DNA of 64,000 nt, taken from positions 22,146,416-22,210,415 of the forward strand of contig JAJEKV010000011.1 of the NCBI GenBank assembly GCA_021234155.1, given 5' to 3'. Below are positions 45,457 to 55,714 of the stretch, piece by piece; within the stretch, counting starts at the first letter, position 1, and each line of letters begins with the position of its first letter. Source of the DNA: Isoetes taiwanensis (taxonomy: Eukaryota; Streptophyta; Lycopodiopsida; Isoetales; Isoetaceae). Position numbers and translations under genes: made by a program. The notes under the pieces were generated by a model. It worked only from the letters and a program-made list of their open reading frames with translations. It did no database searches and was not told where the DNA came from.

Positions 45457-46294
45457 GGTGTGTCCTGTGTGTAGCTGCTTCCCTTACTTGCACTGGAAAG
45501 TCATCTGCTTCTTGATCGATGAAATCCTCTAAGTCCGGCTGCTGCCGTAGAAGGTGAAGGAGTTCGTCGACGCGATAGCCTCTGTCCCTGCATTCGGGAA
45601 GGTTTTTAATGTCATTTAGCAACAAATATTCCTGCCCTTCGACTATGATCGGTGCTAAACTTGTTATTCCCAGCCCGATTGGTTGTGCTATCCTCGGTGT
45701 GCTCCTGTCAGCTTCGAAACGGCTAACATCTTGTTCTGCTTCACGGCGTTCTTCTTCTGGGTCCACTTCCATTTCCTCTTCACTTTCCTCTTCTGAGTCC
45801 TCACGTTCTTCGGATGATTCCGCTACGGACTGCTCGTACTCAAGCAGTAGTTGTTCGTCTGCTGCTGCGTCCAAGGGTGTGACCTCTAGTGGCTGGATTG
45901 ATGGTTCACCTACCACGGTCTGGGCCCTATAGAATAAATATAGTGCTAAGGCTGTGTTGTAAGAGAAAAATCTCTTTCTGTTACTGCTCATGGTCATGTA
46001 GTTGGGTAGGCGCTCGGTTCTATTCTGCAGCAGTTTCGCAATGTTGGGTATATGACTAAGGGCTGTTTGCAATACAGTCTTTGGTACAAAGTACCCTATG
46101 CATGGGGGTATTTCTTGCAAGCTAGGAGCTACTTTCTCTTGGAATTCTTGCAGAACTTGTTGGTAGAACGGGTTTGAGTTCAGGGTTGCTGACAAGTCAA
46201 ATTCTTTCTGGAAAACTTGGAATACTAGGTTAACATCTACCTCAGCAATGTGGGGAGAGGCGCTGTACCAGCTGATGAAGGATGAAGTAGCCAT
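45434..46294 (-). CDS. Element E ORF2, acidic protein of unknown function
   Basis: 286 residues, clean ATG at 46294 (MATSSFISWYSASPHIAEVD). The N-terminal half is helical-looking and mixed. A very acidic stretch follows (SEEREDSEEESEEEMEVDPE), then AQPIGLGITSLAPIIVEGQE and an ELLHLLRQQPDLEDF end. The motif around QPIGLG is also present in decayed form in elements C and F, so this is an inherited gene of the family. Acidic tracts are common in histone chaperones, which is only suggestive. It has its own TATA box 112 bases upstream. Confidence 0.7.
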   Translation of the reverse strand: MATSSFISWYSASPHIAEVDVNLVFQVFQKEFDLSATLNSNPFYQQVLQEFQEKVAPSLQEIPPCIGYFVPKTVLQTALSHIPNIAKLLQNRTERLPNYMTMSSNRKRFFSYNTALALYLFYRAQTVVGEPSIQPLEVTPLDAAADEQLLLEYEQSVAESSEEREDSEEESEEEMEVDPEEERREAEQDVSRFEADRSTPRIAQPIGLGITSLAPIIVEGQEYLLLNDIKNLPECRDRGYRVDELLHLLRQQPDLEDFIDQEADDFPVQVREAATHRTHHVRYRSL

Positions 46295-46405
46295 GAGGAG
46301 GAGCGTGCTGCCGATATCAAACGGAACTGGAAGCGCTTAAGGAGGCTGGAAGATCGCCTTGGGCGCAGGAGCAACTTTGTAGGTGTGGTTTAGGGGTTAT
46401 GAGGG

Positions 46406-46413
46406 TATTTATA
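46406..46413 (-). promoter_or_regulatory. Internal TATA box upstream of ORF2
   Basis: TATAAATA on the minus strand within CCCTATAAATACCC, 112 bases before the ORF2 ATG. A pyrimidine-rich leader follows. Confidence 0.65.
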
Positions 46414-46593
46414 GGGATCTGGTACCCTAAAATTTTTAGGGTTTCTAAAACTTTTGGCATTTTGAGATGAAGTTTGATGTTTCTAGGTTCATTTAGAGCT
46501 AGAAATGGATTGTATACAATTTTAGGGTTCTAATGCAACAAATTTTGACCGAATTGGATATGTCTAGCACAAGTTATGGACCTTGAAAGGTCG

Positions 46594-46670
46594 GACCCCT
46601 CTAAGAGTGCGCGAGGAGGGTGTTAGGTTGGGACCTAAGTGGCCTCTGGCGCACTCTTGGAGGTGTTGGC
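46594..46670. repeat. Hairpin repeat of element E, copy 1
   Basis: ACCCCTCTAAGAGTGCGC pairs with GCGCACTCTTGGAGGTGT, and an inner stem TTAGGT/ACCTAA is nested inside. It lies between the H3-like gene and ORF2. Confidence 0.9.
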
Positions 46671-46806
46671 CTATTTATGCCTAATGGGTGTCAAGAACAA
46701 GCTCAAAGACGCGAATTCCTACTTATTTTCTTCTTAACTGCAAGTTTCTTTGCTTATTTACTTTATTTGGAGCAGGTAAGTGGCTGAACAAGGGCCCAGT
46801 TGGCTG

Positions 46807-46883
46807 GACCCCTCTAAGATGCACGAGGAGGGTGTTAGGTTCAGACCTAACTGTGCTCTGGCGCACCCTTAGAGGTGTTGGCC
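46807..46883. repeat. Hairpin repeat of element E, copy 2
   Basis: Same outer and inner stems as the copy at 46594: GACCCCTCTAAGATGCACG with GGCGCACCCTTAGAGGTG, and inner TTAGGTTCAGACCTAA. Confidence 0.88.
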
Positions 46884-47014
46884 AAAATTTGACATTTGCT
46901 CCTTAACTACTACTATACTTAATCTAATGCACGTTTAAACAACTATATATCCTTTCATTCAAAATTTTATACATTACATATAAGCCTGTTAGTTACAAAA
47001 AGGTAGCTTCTGCT

Positions 47015-48199
47015 CTATTTATCTGTCCTCTTAATGTATTTGGCCAGTCTCATATCCTTGGGTTGGAGCGTGACTCTTTTTGCATGGAGCGTGCATGCCA
47101 GTGAATCCTCGAAGTGCTCACACGACTTCCATCTCTGCTGCTTTTTGTAAAGCGAGTAACATATCGTTAGTTACTCGCTTGTTGGGGTCGAAGTCCCACA
47201 GAATCTCGTGGACGAATCTCTGGAATGCTGCTCTGGGGATCAGAAATCCGTAACTCCGTTGGAAGTGGCGGATTTCTCGCAGGGCTCTCGCAAATGGGGA
47301 GTCTTGGGATCTTTTCATAGGTTTCTTCGGGGGTTCCGGAAGTTCTGGTGGAGGTTTCAGCTGGGATGCCCCTCGTGTTGGCCGCCCTCCTTCGATATAC
47401 TTTACCCTATGTGCCTCGTAGTAGGCAGTTACTCGTCGTGCATCTTCTTGTATACTGTATAATCTGCTAGTTCTTTCTTGTATCTCCTCTCGGGCCCTAA
47501 GGTGTACGAGTCCCTGGCCGTTTTGTTCGCCTTCTTCGCAGCTGCTTTCTCTGCATCTAGCTTCTTTGCCTCTTGCCAATCTGAAAACGGTGGAGGTAAC
47601 GGCGGGGGTAGCTCGACTCGCGTTTCTGCCGGGTCCTGGGCTGGGATTGGATTCTCCTCATGGGGTTCATCTGTGACAGGATGCGGGTTGGGCTGCTTCT
47701 GCGAGGATTCTCCGGTTCCTAGAAGTACTTCCTCCAGGAAGTCTTGCAAATCACCGGTATCTTCGGACGAGGATGGAGGTTGGTCGCCTTCGGTTCGTTC
47801 GTCGATGACGACGCCGACCGAGGTCCTCCTATTCTTAGGCCGGGGCTCCTCTGTCATTACCTTTTTACCCTTCCTGTCAGGGTCTTCCCTACTCTTTGTC
47901 CTTTTCTCTCTCCACTGGTCTTCTTCGGCCTCTGCAGCTTCTTCTTCTGCTTTCCTTCTCGCCTTCTTCTCCCTCCTCCTGGCCTTTTCCTCTTTTCTCT
48001 TTGCCTTCTCTTCTTTCCTCTTGGCTTTTTCTTCTTTCTTCCACCTCTTTTCCAAATTCCGGTAGTACCTAGGTCGCCGCTCCATGTCGACCTTCAATTT
48101 CTCTTCTGCATCTTTGAGTTTCTGTTCGGCGGCGAGGACTTGGGCGCTGGGCTTATCATCTTTGCTTACCTTACAAGCGGTCTGTTTCGTTCTAGCCAT
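47015..48199 (-). CDS. Histone H3-like protein of element E (frameshifted)
   Basis: ATG at 48199 gives MARTKQTACK, matching the H3 tail tip except R8 to C and S10 to V. A long Lys/Arg/Glu coil with KRKEEKA repeats (48060-47930), acidic and Pro-rich parts, then YIEGGRP and the H3 core from about 47288: ALREIRHFQ, FLIPRAAFQRF, LLALQKAAE. A stop at 47118 is caused by a one-base shift; the next frame continues HFEDSLACTLHAKRVTLQPK and DMRLAKYI to a stop at 47015. A second shift lies near 47430. Total length is about 394 codons, close to the C copy. The linker and YIEGGRP show that the two genes are related by descent. Same strand as gag-pol, between PBS and ORF2. Confidence 0.92.
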
Positions 48200-48301
48200 T
48201 GTGTGACAGCGTTCGATTTGGAGCAGGGCGCCAGAAGATCGCCTATCGGAACGAGCTCGCAGAATCACGTGGGAAACCCTAAAAATGAGGCCTACGTCTA
48301 G

Positions 48302-48310
48302 TAATTTATA
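48302..48310 (-). promoter_or_regulatory. Possible internal TATA box of the E H3-like gene
   Basis: TATAAATTA on the minus strand, 103 bases before the ATG at 48199. A G-box CACGTG lies between the TATA and the ATG. Confidence 0.55.
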
Positions 48311-48417
48311 GGGTTTAATTTTTAGGGTTTGGTCGAATTGGTCATTTTGTTGGTTTGCTGGCAAAATTCTCCCCACCTTGAATCAAAGTGGAGTCTTCTT
48401 CAACCATCTTCCTTCAA

Positions 48418-48491
48418 ACCCCTCCAAGAGTGCGCGAGAAGGGTGTTAGGTTCGGACCTAACTGTGCCCTGGCGCACCCTTAGAGGTGTTG
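48418..48491. repeat. Hairpin repeat of element E, copy 3
   Basis: CCCCTCCAAGAGTGCGCGAG pairs with GGCGCACCCTTAGAGGTG; inner stem TTAGGT/ACCTAA. Upstream of the H3-like gene. Confidence 0.9.
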
Positions 48492-48628
48492 CCCATTTTC
48501 TGTCCTAAACCTTCCAATTTACACATACTAACATGCGTTTCCCGTAATTTAAGCATTCTAAATAAGATTCTACCATTTGTTTTACACGTTGAGTAAGTTT
48601 GGAGCAAATTCCGAAGTCGCTTTTAGGG

Positions 48629-48702
48629 GACCCCTCCAAGAGTGCGCGAGAAGGGTGTTAGGTCATGACCTAACTATGCTCTGGCGCACCCTTAGAGGTG
48701 TT
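48629..48702. repeat. Hairpin repeat of element E, copy 4
   Basis: Same structure as copy 3, with an inner stem TTAGGTCATGACCTAA that is a perfect palindrome. Confidence 0.9.
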
Positions 48703-48842
48703 GCTCCAAATTTAATTTTGACTTACTACTTTTCTGTGTTTTAGCATACAAATTTAGCTAATTCGAGCTTTCTAATTAGGATTTCATCTTTTCTTTTAGA
48801 ATTTAGGGTTCCTAAGGCCGAATTCTGGGGTTTATATGGGGT

Positions 48843-48918
48843 GACCCCTCTAAGTGTGCGCGGGAGACCAATTAGGTCTGGACCTAACATGCTCCTGGCG
48901 CATCCTTGGAGGTGTCGG
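48843..48918. repeat. Hairpin repeat of element E, copy 5
   Basis: More diverged: ACCCCTCTAAGTGTGCGCGG with GGCGCATCCTTGGAGGTGT; inner TTAGGTCTGGACCTAA. Confidence 0.85.
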
Positions 48919-49145
48919 CACAAAGAAGTGACTAAAATTTATTAGGTTTTCCTAGGTGACTTTTCTTCTATCTATTCCATCTTAGGTATGTTCCCTAATT
49001 ATCCTAATTCTAGATAATTACTACTCTACCCCGGAAAAAAAAAATTCCACTATTCGAGGTTCGTGCTTGGGCTTTTATCTCCAAGACTGAATGTCTAGAT
49101 TGGTTAGTTCCTATAGGAATACGGTCAGTGCTCGATCTTGGTCTG

Positions 49146-49168
49146 CCAAGATCAAAGCTCTGATACCA
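49146..49168 (-). other. Element E primer binding site
   Basis: TGGTATCAGAGC on the minus strand, one base after the LTR end; initiator Met-tRNA type, as in element C. Confidence 0.9.
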
Positions 49169-49169
49169 T

Positions 49170-50711
49170 TGTGACGGCCCCAGCTCCTATACGATGCCCC
49201 GATCGTATACAAACTGGAGATCATCCCTCAAACCAACATCTGCTCGCTGACATGAGGCCGTCCACCTAACATCGGGCTCTTGCTGGTGGCCAAGATATTC
49301 ATCCCGTCTCCCTCGGGATCGATCTAGCTGCGGAAGCGTAAACACACATGAGCACATGACATCAATCAACAATAACATACCCACCTCGAAGGGTGGTCCA
49401 CCATATCACAGTAGCTGCAACAACACATCAGTACATCAACATAACATGGGGAAATCCTACCCAGGCTCAGACTCTTGGGGAAAGACCGGACGGCTTGGGT
49501 CTCCTGGATAACAATGCATGCGAATTCATGGCAAATGGATTTGGTGGCATAGAAACATGGTCGCTGGGTAGTCCACTCCATCCGCCCCTCCCCGTGCATA
49601 CTTTGCGATAGGCTGAAAAGTATTGGAGCCCTGACCGTAGCTCGCCGGGTTCATAGCCAAAGGGGCTACTACTGGGTTGCATCTCCCCAGCTCCCGATGA
49701 GGCAGGAGGAGATCACTCTCCTCCAGAAGGTTCATGCCAATCACAGGCGAGCTAGAGAGCCACTGCTCGTATATGACTTGAACCCCTAGAAGATGACGCA
49801 TCACCCAAGAGGTGTCGAGCCCATACCCTGCCCTCACGCAGTGCCAGGGTATTAGGCCTAGCCCACAATGTTCCCCGGCCGTCGCCACGCACTGGGAGGG
49901 ATCAATCGTGATCAGACAAGCCCTTCCTTGTCAGCCGGTCTAGCTCCGCCACCCACAGCCAGGCGGGCTCTTATGCACAGGCCGCATTAATTGGGAGTTA
50001 ATGGGCTAAAACTAAGATCATACAACTACTTGGGCTTTGGGTCTCTACCCCCCTTCCCAAGACACAAGAGTGGCGCATAGAATGACAAAACATCATCTCA
50101 ACAGAACTGAAAATAATAGAATACATCTATTCTAATCTACCTAATCATACATGGTTAGGTTCCTTTGTTAGTGTCTATCATTCTTAGGCTGTAGGGGTCG
50201 CCTATAGCTAAGAATGAATACGAATCCTACAGAATGAGAGCTGAAAACTCGGATTTAACTATCGGATCAACCACTAACCCGCTTCTTGGCTGGCTCCCAC
50301 TCCTCTGAAGGTGTCCATGCTGCTGGTTCCTGAGACTGCTGGTCTTGGATCAAGCTGCAACCTAGGAATTCCGGTTCCTCTGCTACTGTTCAGGCGAAAG
50401 GGCCTCCAATGCTGCTCCAATCCGACCTATAGGGGCTGGAAACCGAAAGGGTTTCCCTTTTAGGGTTTATGTCCCTTTATCCCCACGAATTTAGGGCTGG
50501 TCCCTTTTGGTCAATGGGCCATTGCCACATGGCAAGAAGATGCTATATTCACATGTGGCCTTAACATGTGCAATATAATGGTTCACAGGGTCGTACCCTA
50601 GGGTACTACCCCCTTATGGTCGCTGTGTACATGTCGTCTGAGTCGACATGTACTAGTGACGTGTCGGTATAATATACGTATTCATACCGTATATTATTCT
50701 GGAACATCACA
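49170..50711 (-). mobile_element. Element E 5' LTR
   Basis: 1542 bp; pairs with 14737-16259. Target duplication AAAAT follows at 50712-50716. Confidence 0.95.
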
Positions 50712-50716
50712 AAAAT

Positions 50717-52270
50717 CTTGAAAGGTCCTGCCCACCTTGGAGCAAGCTACTTACAATTGCCGGTGCGAAGCTTCACTTGCTTGACTTTTACTTGAGCCAA
50801 ACTTTATCTCTCAGAACAAACTTTCGAGGAGTTTTATGTCTATCTGCTCTTCTGATGTGCCCCTGTTGTTTGAAGATATTCTCGTACTTCCACCACAAGC
50901 TGCGGCATATCTGCTGTCATTGTTGAGAAACTCCCACCTTGGGCACTAGATTGTGCTACATAACTGGGGTTGAACATTGATAACTGTAACTGATCATGGG
51001 GGAGACATCTTCGATGACTCTTGCTTCATATTATTGTACGTAACTCGACCAGATGGATGTAATCGGCCCATTTGAATTGCTTGTTCTACTCATAGTTTCT
51101 CAACGTGTCTTCAAATTTTTGTTGGTGCGCTCCCTTTGCCCATTTACTGCGAAAGAAAAGCAAAACCCATCCACACGTTGGTGCAGATCGTGTTGCAAAA
51201 GTCTTGCTAAACGGCGCTAAAGAACTTCGGATTTCCATAGGTGATGATGGACCCGGGCATTCCGTGCAACCTGAAAAAAAAATTCTCTTATGTAGACAAC
51301 AAGGCTAGATCCAAAGCTGTGTCTACGGTGTGGCATGGCAAGAATGTGCCCTTTTGATAACTTATCTACCACCACCATCGAGGGGTCAAAACTCCTTGTT
51401 GTCTTTGGAAAGCCCACTATGAAAATCATGCTTATGACTTCCCACTTGGCGTCTGGCACCGCCCAAGGTTCCAGAACTCCCGAGGTTCGAAGTTGTTTTG
51501 CCTTTGTCTGCTGACACAACTGACATTCTTGGATATACCTGACTATATGCTTCTTCATGCCCGACCAGGAGTAGCTACTTCTAATCTTGAAGTAAGCCTT
51601 TATAGATTCTGCATGGTCGGAAGTAGGGCTATTATGCTTGTCATGGAAGATTAACTTTCTTACTCTTGATGCTTTAAGTACGCATAGTTGTTCTTTGTGA
51701 TATATAAAAGATTGCCTTCCCTTTTTTTTTTTTAAATGTTTGAAGGTTTTTCTTTCTTAGCTCTTGCAAAGACTAGCCCATATGTGCTTGAACTCTATGC
51801 TAGAGGAGATGGTTTCTTCTATCTTCTTGCCGAATTCGCTTGCCGAAGTGGAGATGGCATTGCAAAATGATGCTTTCAAAAGTTTGCCAATAAGTGGCGA
51901 TGTCTTAGCATCTCCATGGCTTTCCTCAAATGGGCTACATGCTCTTCCATTCACGATGTCGTCGAAGAAAAAAATTGATGACGAACTCATCCAACAAATC
52001 TTCGAAGATGTCGTTCCTCAAGTGCATAAAAGTCAGTGGAGCATTCGATAAACTCAGGGCATTACTATGAACTCATAATGCCCATACCGTGTTCTAAAGG
52101 AGTCTTATAAATATCTTCCCCCTTCATCCTTATTTGATGATTGCCCGACCTTAAGGTTGATGTCGAACTTGACTCTTGTTCCGTTGGTGCTGGTAATTAC
52201 TCGGCCTTGCCATACTTACTGGCCTAGATTTAGACTTAAGAGTCTTGCTCTTAAAGATATTCGCCATCTA
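50717..52270 (-). pseudogene. Element F integrase, RT and protease remnants
   Basis: An integrase zinc-domain fragment (VRYIQECQLCQQTKAKQLR) and core start (MVVVDKLSK) lie at 51558-51217. SEFGKKIEETI near 51830 is joined to RT sequence with FFFDDIV near 51975. RNase H is absent at the same junction as in element C. A further deletion near 52157 joins RT to a protease-like segment. Confidence 0.8.
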
Positions 52271-53990
52271 GGAGGTGCAAGGTTACAAGTTAAAAAATTA
52301 CTTACATAAATCCTACGGCCACAAGTTTAGTCAGCATGACATTTCCTTTGGACACGCATAAAAACTATGCAATTAAATAATTATTATTGTTTTAGATCTA
52401 ATCTATACTCTAGGATCTCCCTTTTCTTAAATTTCGCCCTCTTGAAATAGTCCCACCTTTGAGTTGATGCCATCCAAGAAGTTGGCCGGACTTATTAGAT
52501 TGCTTCCCTTCATTTGGTCGGATTATTCCTTATGCTGTGGAGGTACTCATGGTATACATGGTCGACGGTTATCCTATTATTGAATCCTTCTTAGCGAGGT
52601 GATCAAGCTCACGAAGAGGTTCCAATATGTTGGATATCTGTCAGCAATATCTATAGTTTTAATAGTCCATACGTGTTTCTTCCCAATCCTTGAAGCTTTG
52701 TTCAATTCTTGGGTCCATCCTTTCTAAAAGAAATGACAAAAATATACTCAAAATTTCGTCCCAATCCCATCATGGATGTTATCACCCATAATTCTAAGAT
52801 ATTCAACTATCTGATAGGTCCTCTAGCTTGCTTAAAGCTGGTGTAGTAGTTAGTCATTGGGGTAGCAAGGCGATGATCCATAATTTGTTGAAAAATCTGG
52901 TCTTCTTGGAGTTGTTGTATAATCATTCATGTGCCCTGTTTTCTTTTGTCGAATCTATTCTGACTCTGCTCGTCCTTAATATTGATGTTGACTGCCTTCA
53001 TTAAAGTTATCCATATTAGTGGATTTGATGATGTAGTGGATAAAATAAGTCTCAGTGTCGCGTTCTAGAGGCTTGAAGGTAATGTTCTTCACATTCTAGA
53101 ATCTTTCATGTCGACTTGTTTGCCTTGGAGGTTACGAGATTTGAGGATGATTCTTCTAACTCCTGAATTGATATGTTGTTGACCTTGTCGATTCGATTCT
53201 TCGTCTTGGTGATCACATGTTGTTGTTATACGGGTGATGGTAATGTTGAGTGCTTTACCACTTCTAACTGTGCAACTTCTCTTCTTGAGAGAAGTTTATT
53301 TGCATCCATGTGCAGGGACTATAATCTTGACTGATCAGATAGTAATGCTGGTATTTGGTCCCCCATGGTGCCTCTTCTTGATGGTGTTTGACCTCCAATA
53401 TCTAAGGTGGAAGATCGAAGATCATCATGATCTTGAGATAGTGTTGTCGAGGTTGATGTAGCTGCTCTGAAGTATCGGGGCTGATGAGGAAGAAGTTTAT
53501 TGCAGTCTCGCCATATTCCTATTCCTGAGCAGCCCACCCTTGTTGGCTTGTAATACCTCCTTAGTCAAAGCATGTTTGCTTGAAGTCCAAACCTGATAAT
53601 ACTATGGCTTGTATGTCTGCGATAGTTGCCCGTCCTAGGAGGTATGTACAGTCTCATCCCTTAGAAATCTTGATATCATGAGCCGATGAAGTCGTCTACT
53701 TGTTGAAGGCGTAGATCTGATATTAGTCATCGATGCCGGGCCCTTCTTCGAGACAATATGGCACTTGGAGAATATCCTTGACTAGGAGATATTCCTCCCC
53801 TAATGTGATCAATTTGTAGAGCCATGATGCCCATTGGCTGCTGCATAGCCCTCTTGAGAACCCTTGTGTCGATTCTTGATGTCGCAATTGTCCTTCCAGT
53901 AGGCTCCCCTTTATTATTCGTGTTTGGGCTTCTCTGTACACCATCTTGGCCTAGTTTCCTCCATAAGTTTGCCTTCTGCTTTCAACTCGT
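52271..53990 (-). pseudogene. Element F gag-region and ORF2 remnants
   Basis: Broken frames collinear with element C 26000-27730. The ORF2 signature is visible as KLITLGEEYLLVKDILQVPY (53800-53740). No intact product. Confidence 0.6.
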
Positions 53991-54636
53991 TGATGTTATC
54001 GAGTGGCTCCAGTGTCGAGGCCTCGAGGATCTGCAACGAAGGTTCTCTTGACCTATTTGACCACCCTAAAGTGCACAAGGCAACTAATACTACCACAACA
54101 ACAATTACTTATGTCTACTTACTCTACAAACCTTATTTTTATGCCTTTATCCACTCTACCTCAAATGACCCACTTGGCATTTGGCACTTTACTAGGCACT
54201 GAGAAAGGTACTTATTTAATGTTATGGGGTCGTATGAGGAAACTTACTTTCTGGGTGTACTTGGTGTGTTGAACTAAATTACCTAGATAGAATAGATTCC
54301 TAGATAATTATCTATGCTACAAGGCATGGCAGAAGATTTTTGATGATAGTGCATCTATGACATGTGTTGGTGTATCATACCAACGTGTGACAATAATTTC
54401 TAAGGCCTTGGAAACTAGCTGGGTTTCTAAGAAAAAAGTTTGATTATCCTACCTATGTGTAGACAAAAAGACACTCAGCAAGACAAGAGCGACAACTAAG
54501 CTAAGATAAATGCAGATGATGTCTCTATCTAGCTTAAGGGTCTTGGTTCTAAGGCTTGGCCATTAATATTATCTAACATAATTAAAGCTTAAATATAATT
54601 AAAAATTATAATTTAAACATAAATGATGCTCGTTCT

Positions 54637-54700
54637 CAGTGGTTGGCACGAGGGGATTTGGGGGGGTTCATCCTTGTGGGTGGGAGGTTCGATTCTCGCT
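54637..54700 (+). repeat. tRNA-like segment with A/B-box motifs in element F
   Basis: CAGTGGTTGGC (54637-54647) and GGTTCGATTC (54686-54695), matching 28310-28368 in element C. Confidence 0.5.
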
Positions 54701-54805
54701 AGAATGGGGTACTACAAGATACTAGAATGCATGGTAGATAGCTAAAATATGCACTAAGAACCTTTTCAAAGCAAAATTGTGAATTCTTTTGCTCAAATTT
54801 ATATC

Positions 54806-54881
54806 AGTCGGGTCGAGTCGCGCCAATGTGGTCTGCGTTCTCGACGCACAGCCCTTTGGCGCGAATGGACCAGAGTGGGCT
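54806..54881. repeat. Hairpin repeat of element F, copy 1
   Basis: GGGTCGAGTCGCGCCAATGT pairs imperfectly with TTTGGCGCGAATGGACC. It lies at the same relative place as the hairpins of element C. Confidence 0.7.
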
Positions 54882-55066
54882 GATTCCTATTCAAGAACGA
54901 AAATTTTTAAGGGTGGCGCGAATGGACCAGAGTGGGCTGATACCTATTCAAGAATGAAAAATGGACCAGAGTGGGCTGATTCCTATTCAAGAATGAAAAC
55001 TTTTAAGGGTGGCGCGAATGGACCAGAGTGGGCTGATACCTATTCAAGAATGAAAAATTTTAAGGA
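54856..55066. repeat. Four tandem copies of a unit of about 50-58 bp in element F
   Basis: Unit GGCGCGAATGGACCAGAGTG followed by GGCTGATnCCTATTCAAGAA and a short A/T tail. Copies start at 54858, 54915, 54961 (truncated start) and 55011. It is an expansion of the 3' arm of the hairpin. Confidence 0.9.
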
Positions 55067-55148
55067 CTAAGGCGCATATTTAGATCGATTCTAGGCTAAC
55101 TAGCAACTTCTTTTACGCTAAAATGACATGCAAGAGTGCAAATTTGGG

Positions 55149-55226
55149 TGAATCGAGTCCATTCGCGCGGAAGGGGCCTATGTTCGCGATGCAGAGGCCT
55201 TTGGCGCGAATCGACCGGAGTGAGCT
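55149..55226. repeat. Hairpin repeat of element F, copy 2
   Basis: AATCGAGTCCATTCGCGCGG pairs with GGCGCGAATCGACCGGAGT. Confidence 0.85.
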
Positions 55227-55349
55227 AATTCTGACTTTTTTTTTTTATCTTTTTAACTAAAATTAAGTGCTACACTGTATTTCTGAGCACATTCTAAACA
55301 TTCTAACATCTTTCAACACAGCATTTGGGTCAATTATGCCTTAATTCAA

Positions 55350-55437
55350 GCGACTCGGGTCCATTCGCGCGGAAGGGGCCCACGTTCACGACGCAGAGGT
55401 CTTTGGCGCGAATCGACCCGAGTGGGTTGACTTCGGC
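55350..55437. repeat. Hairpin repeat of element F, copy 3
   Basis: CGACTCGGGTCCATTCGCGC pairs with GGCGCGAATCGACCCGAGTG, the best stem of the set. Confidence 0.9.
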
Positions 55438-55575
55438 CAATTTTCAATTTTCTAAGGCAAAATTTTACCTAGACTTAGCAATTATAAACATTCTAACTAC
55501 TATAGAAAAGATTCTACAACAATTCAATTTATACAAAAGCACTTTTGAAGATATTAATTTCTAGAGGAAAAGGTA

Positions 55576-55714
<139 letters not shown>

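Larger units (their letters stand above)
14737..50711 (-). mobile_element. Element E: chromovirus (Ty3-gypsy, chromodomain) carrying a histone H3-like gene
   Basis: LTRs lie at 14737-16259 and 49170-50711. Both start TGTGACGG and end in CACA, and the element is flanked by a 5-bp duplication AAAAT. On the minus strand the order is 5' LTR (right), Met-type PBS, H3-like gene, ORF2, ORF3, gag, PR, RT, RNase H, integrase-chromodomain, PPT, 3' LTR. Without element C the element is about 13.1 kb. Element C sits in gag. The pol is nearly complete, with catalytic residues largely kept but several frameshifts and TAG stops. It is probably Tekay/Del-like. Confidence 0.93.

Noticed and set aside
45434-46294. 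ORF2 as a histone
   Set aside because: No histone-fold motif by eye; only the acidic tract and the family motif are visible.
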